NCBI GenBank assembly: GCA_014384515.1
Contig: JACNFS010000037.1
Coordinates: forward strand, 1 to 7,921
Direction of reading: 5' to 3'
DNA: 7,921 bases
From: Dehalococcoidia bacterium
GTDB lineage: Bacteria > Chloroflexota > Dehalococcoidia > GIF9 > UBA5629
The position numbers and the translations under genes are program-made. Below, one piece after another: positions 7,091 through 7,921 of this stretch. The notes beneath the pieces were generated by a model. It saw nothing but the letters and a program-made list of their open reading frames with translations. It was not told the DNA's origin and did not search any database. Each line of letters opens with the position of its first letter. Position 1 is the stretch's first letter.

Positions 7091-7164
7091 CCCTTTCGGC
7101 CTTTGTTCTGGACGTGGTTCATAACGAAGCTGCATTGAAAGACGGGAGAGCATCTTCTAAATGA
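7087..7164 (+). CDS. 25-codon micro-ORF bridging marC and the hydrolase gene by ATGA overlaps
   Basis: The ATG at 7087 overlaps the marC stop (ATGA, 7087-7090), and its own TGA (7162-7164) overlaps the hydrolase start (ATGA, 7161-7164). A ribosome site GGGGA (7075-7079) lies 7 bases upstream. The peptide begins MTLSAFVLDVVHNEAALKDG and ends in a short basic/serine stretch, with no recognisable domain, signal peptide or membrane segment. It may serve mainly to carry ribosomes from marC to the hydrolase, whose own Shine-Dalgarno GGGAG (7144-7148) is 12 bases from its start and lies inside this frame. Alternatives are a remnant of a larger gene, or coincidence in a 70-base spacer. Confidence 0.35.
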   Translation: MTLSAFVLDVVHNEAALKDGRASSK

Positions 7165-7850
7165 AGCTTATCTTTATCCCTGGTAGCGGCAATACTGGCT
7201 TAGTATGGCATTATCAAGCTGAACATTTCGCCGACTCCGAAGCTATTAGCCTCCCCGGTCATCCTGAAGGCGAGCCTTGCACCAGCGTTGAAGATTATGT
7301 GGATTGGCTTCATCAGCATGTTATAGGTCAAGGTTATTCTGAGCCTATTCTGATTGGCCATTCTTTGGGCGGCGCTGTCGCTCAGACATATGCTTTGAGC
7401 TACCCCGAGGATGTTAAAGGTCTTGTCCTTATTGGCACCGGAGCCAGATTGAGGGTGAGGCCTGACTTTCTCAGCTTGTTGGAAGCAGGCGTTGACTACC
7501 CTCCTGCCTGGTTTAGGACTTTCGTTGAACCCTTCTACGACCGAGTGGCCCCGGGGCTAAGAGAGAGGGTGGTTAACAAAGTGACTGAGGTAGGAGCTCG
7601 TGTGCAACTGAATGATTTCAGGTGCTGTGACAAGTTTGATATTATGGACAGAGTCCACCAGATTGATGTTCCAACATTGGTTATTTGTGGCACTGAGGAC
7701 GAGATGACACCGCCCAAATATTCTCAGTATTTAGCCACAAAAATCAGTGGCGCCAGGCTGGTCATTATTGATGGTAGCACTCACTTCGTCTTCATGGAAA
7801 AACCCGAGGAAGTCAACCAGGCCATTGAGGAGTTTCTAAATAGCCTTTAG
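7161..7850 (+). CDS. alpha/beta hydrolase fold protein
   Basis: A 229-residue single-domain alpha/beta hydrolase, probably cytoplasmic. The nucleophile elbow is GHSLGG with S68. The acid is D180 in VICGTEDEMTP, and H208 in DGSTHFVFMEKPEEV completes the triad. The N-terminal IPGSGNTGLVWH (6-17) replaces the usual HG oxyanion loop, and residues about 95-165 form the cap between strands 6 and 7, with an adjacent C155-C156. The closest familiar members are esterase-, lipase- or thioesterase-like enzymes of the MhpC type, but the substrate cannot be told from sequence. Start ATG7161 is supported by MKLIFIPGSG at the expected N-terminus. The gene is last in the gyrA-marC run and may depend on upstream translation because its ribosome site is distant. 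Confidence 0.92.
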   Translation: MKLIFIPGSGNTGLVWHYQAEHFADSEAISLPGHPEGEPCTSVEDYVDWLHQHVIGQGYSEPILIGHSLGGAVAQTYALSYPEDVKGLVLIGTGARLRVRPDFLSLLEAGVDYPPAWFRTFVEPFYDRVAPGLRERVVNKVTEVGARVQLNDFRCCDKFDIMDRVHQIDVPTLVICGTEDEMTPPKYSQYLATKISGARLVIIDGSTHFVFMEKPEEVNQAIEEFLNSL

Positions 7851-7898
7851 GGCCGTATAACATCGGTCTGTGCTCGGGCCTTATTCAGATAAGAGGGC

Positions 7899-7921
7899 TT
7901 GGCTCTAGAATCAGCCAATTT
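7899..7921 (+). terminator. possible terminator hairpin at window edge, downstream of the hydrolase gene
   Basis: TTGGCT (7899-7904) and AGCCAA (7913-7918) make a perfect 6-bp stem with an 8-base loop, followed by TTT at the last bases of the window. Its position about 50 bases after the hydrolase stop fits the end of the gyrA-marC-hydrolase transcript. The T run is cut by the edge, so this cannot be settled here. The rest of 7851-7898 shows no gene. Confidence 0.35.

Noticed and set aside
7084..7096. GGG-ATGA-CCC-TTTC at the end of marC as a terminator
   Set aside because: The stem is only three base pairs, too weak to terminate, and the sequence is better explained by the ATGA overlap.
7848..7883. 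TAGGGCC/GGCCTTA stem after the hydrolase stop as a terminator
   Set aside because: It has a 22-base loop, one G-T pair and no following T run. The hairpin at 7899-7918 is a better candidate.

Overview
The window most likely comes from a bacterium of the phylum Chloroflexota, and the Dehalococcoidia are my best guess. This is inferred from gene content: an archaeal-type phosphoglycerate-mutase-like protein paired with a 407-residue aspartate kinase, plus a short NfU-type Fe-S protein and a GyrA carrying an [10 protein letters not shown] quinolone-region motif. No taxonomic marker gene is present. Everything looks like ordinary vertically inherited chromosome. I see no phage, transposase, CRISPR array or defence cassette.

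Left part (1-2663): the 5' two thirds of a tRNA-Pro(CGG) run off the left edge on the minus strand, behind a near-consensus promoter. Reading the other way are two genes 13 bases apart, an ApgM-family protein and aspartate kinase. Pairing with aspartate kinase suggests that the ApgM-like protein may be the homoserine kinase of threonine synthesis rather than a glycolytic mutase. The aspartate kinase contains a strong in-frame internal ribosome site, so a separate regulatory (beta) subunit is probably made from the same gene. The leader of this operon carries a GC-rich hairpin followed by T residues and a palindromic REP-like repeat.

Middle (2666-6460): a 72-residue NfU Fe-S protein converges on aspartate kinase with only two bases between the stop codons. 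A 272-base AT-rich divergent intergenic region follows, with an imperfect duplicated element and several TGTCA/TGACA half-sites. It serves nfu to the left and a TPR-gyrA operon to the right. The TPR protein is unfamiliar: two TPRs, a central probable beta domain and a very acidic tail. Its stop lies 4 bases before the gyrA start, and the gyrA ribosome site lies inside its last codons.

Right part (6461-7921): a MarC-family membrane protein and a small alpha/beta hydrolase follow gyrA closely and are probably cotranscribed with it. The 70 bases between them are filled by a 25-codon reading frame that overlaps each neighbour by ATGA. A possible terminator hairpin sits at the right edge.

The most notable items are the homoserine-kinase candidate, the internal beta-subunit start, the acidic TPR protein coupled to gyrA, and the ATGA-bridged micro-ORF. 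No obviously new multi-gene system is visible.
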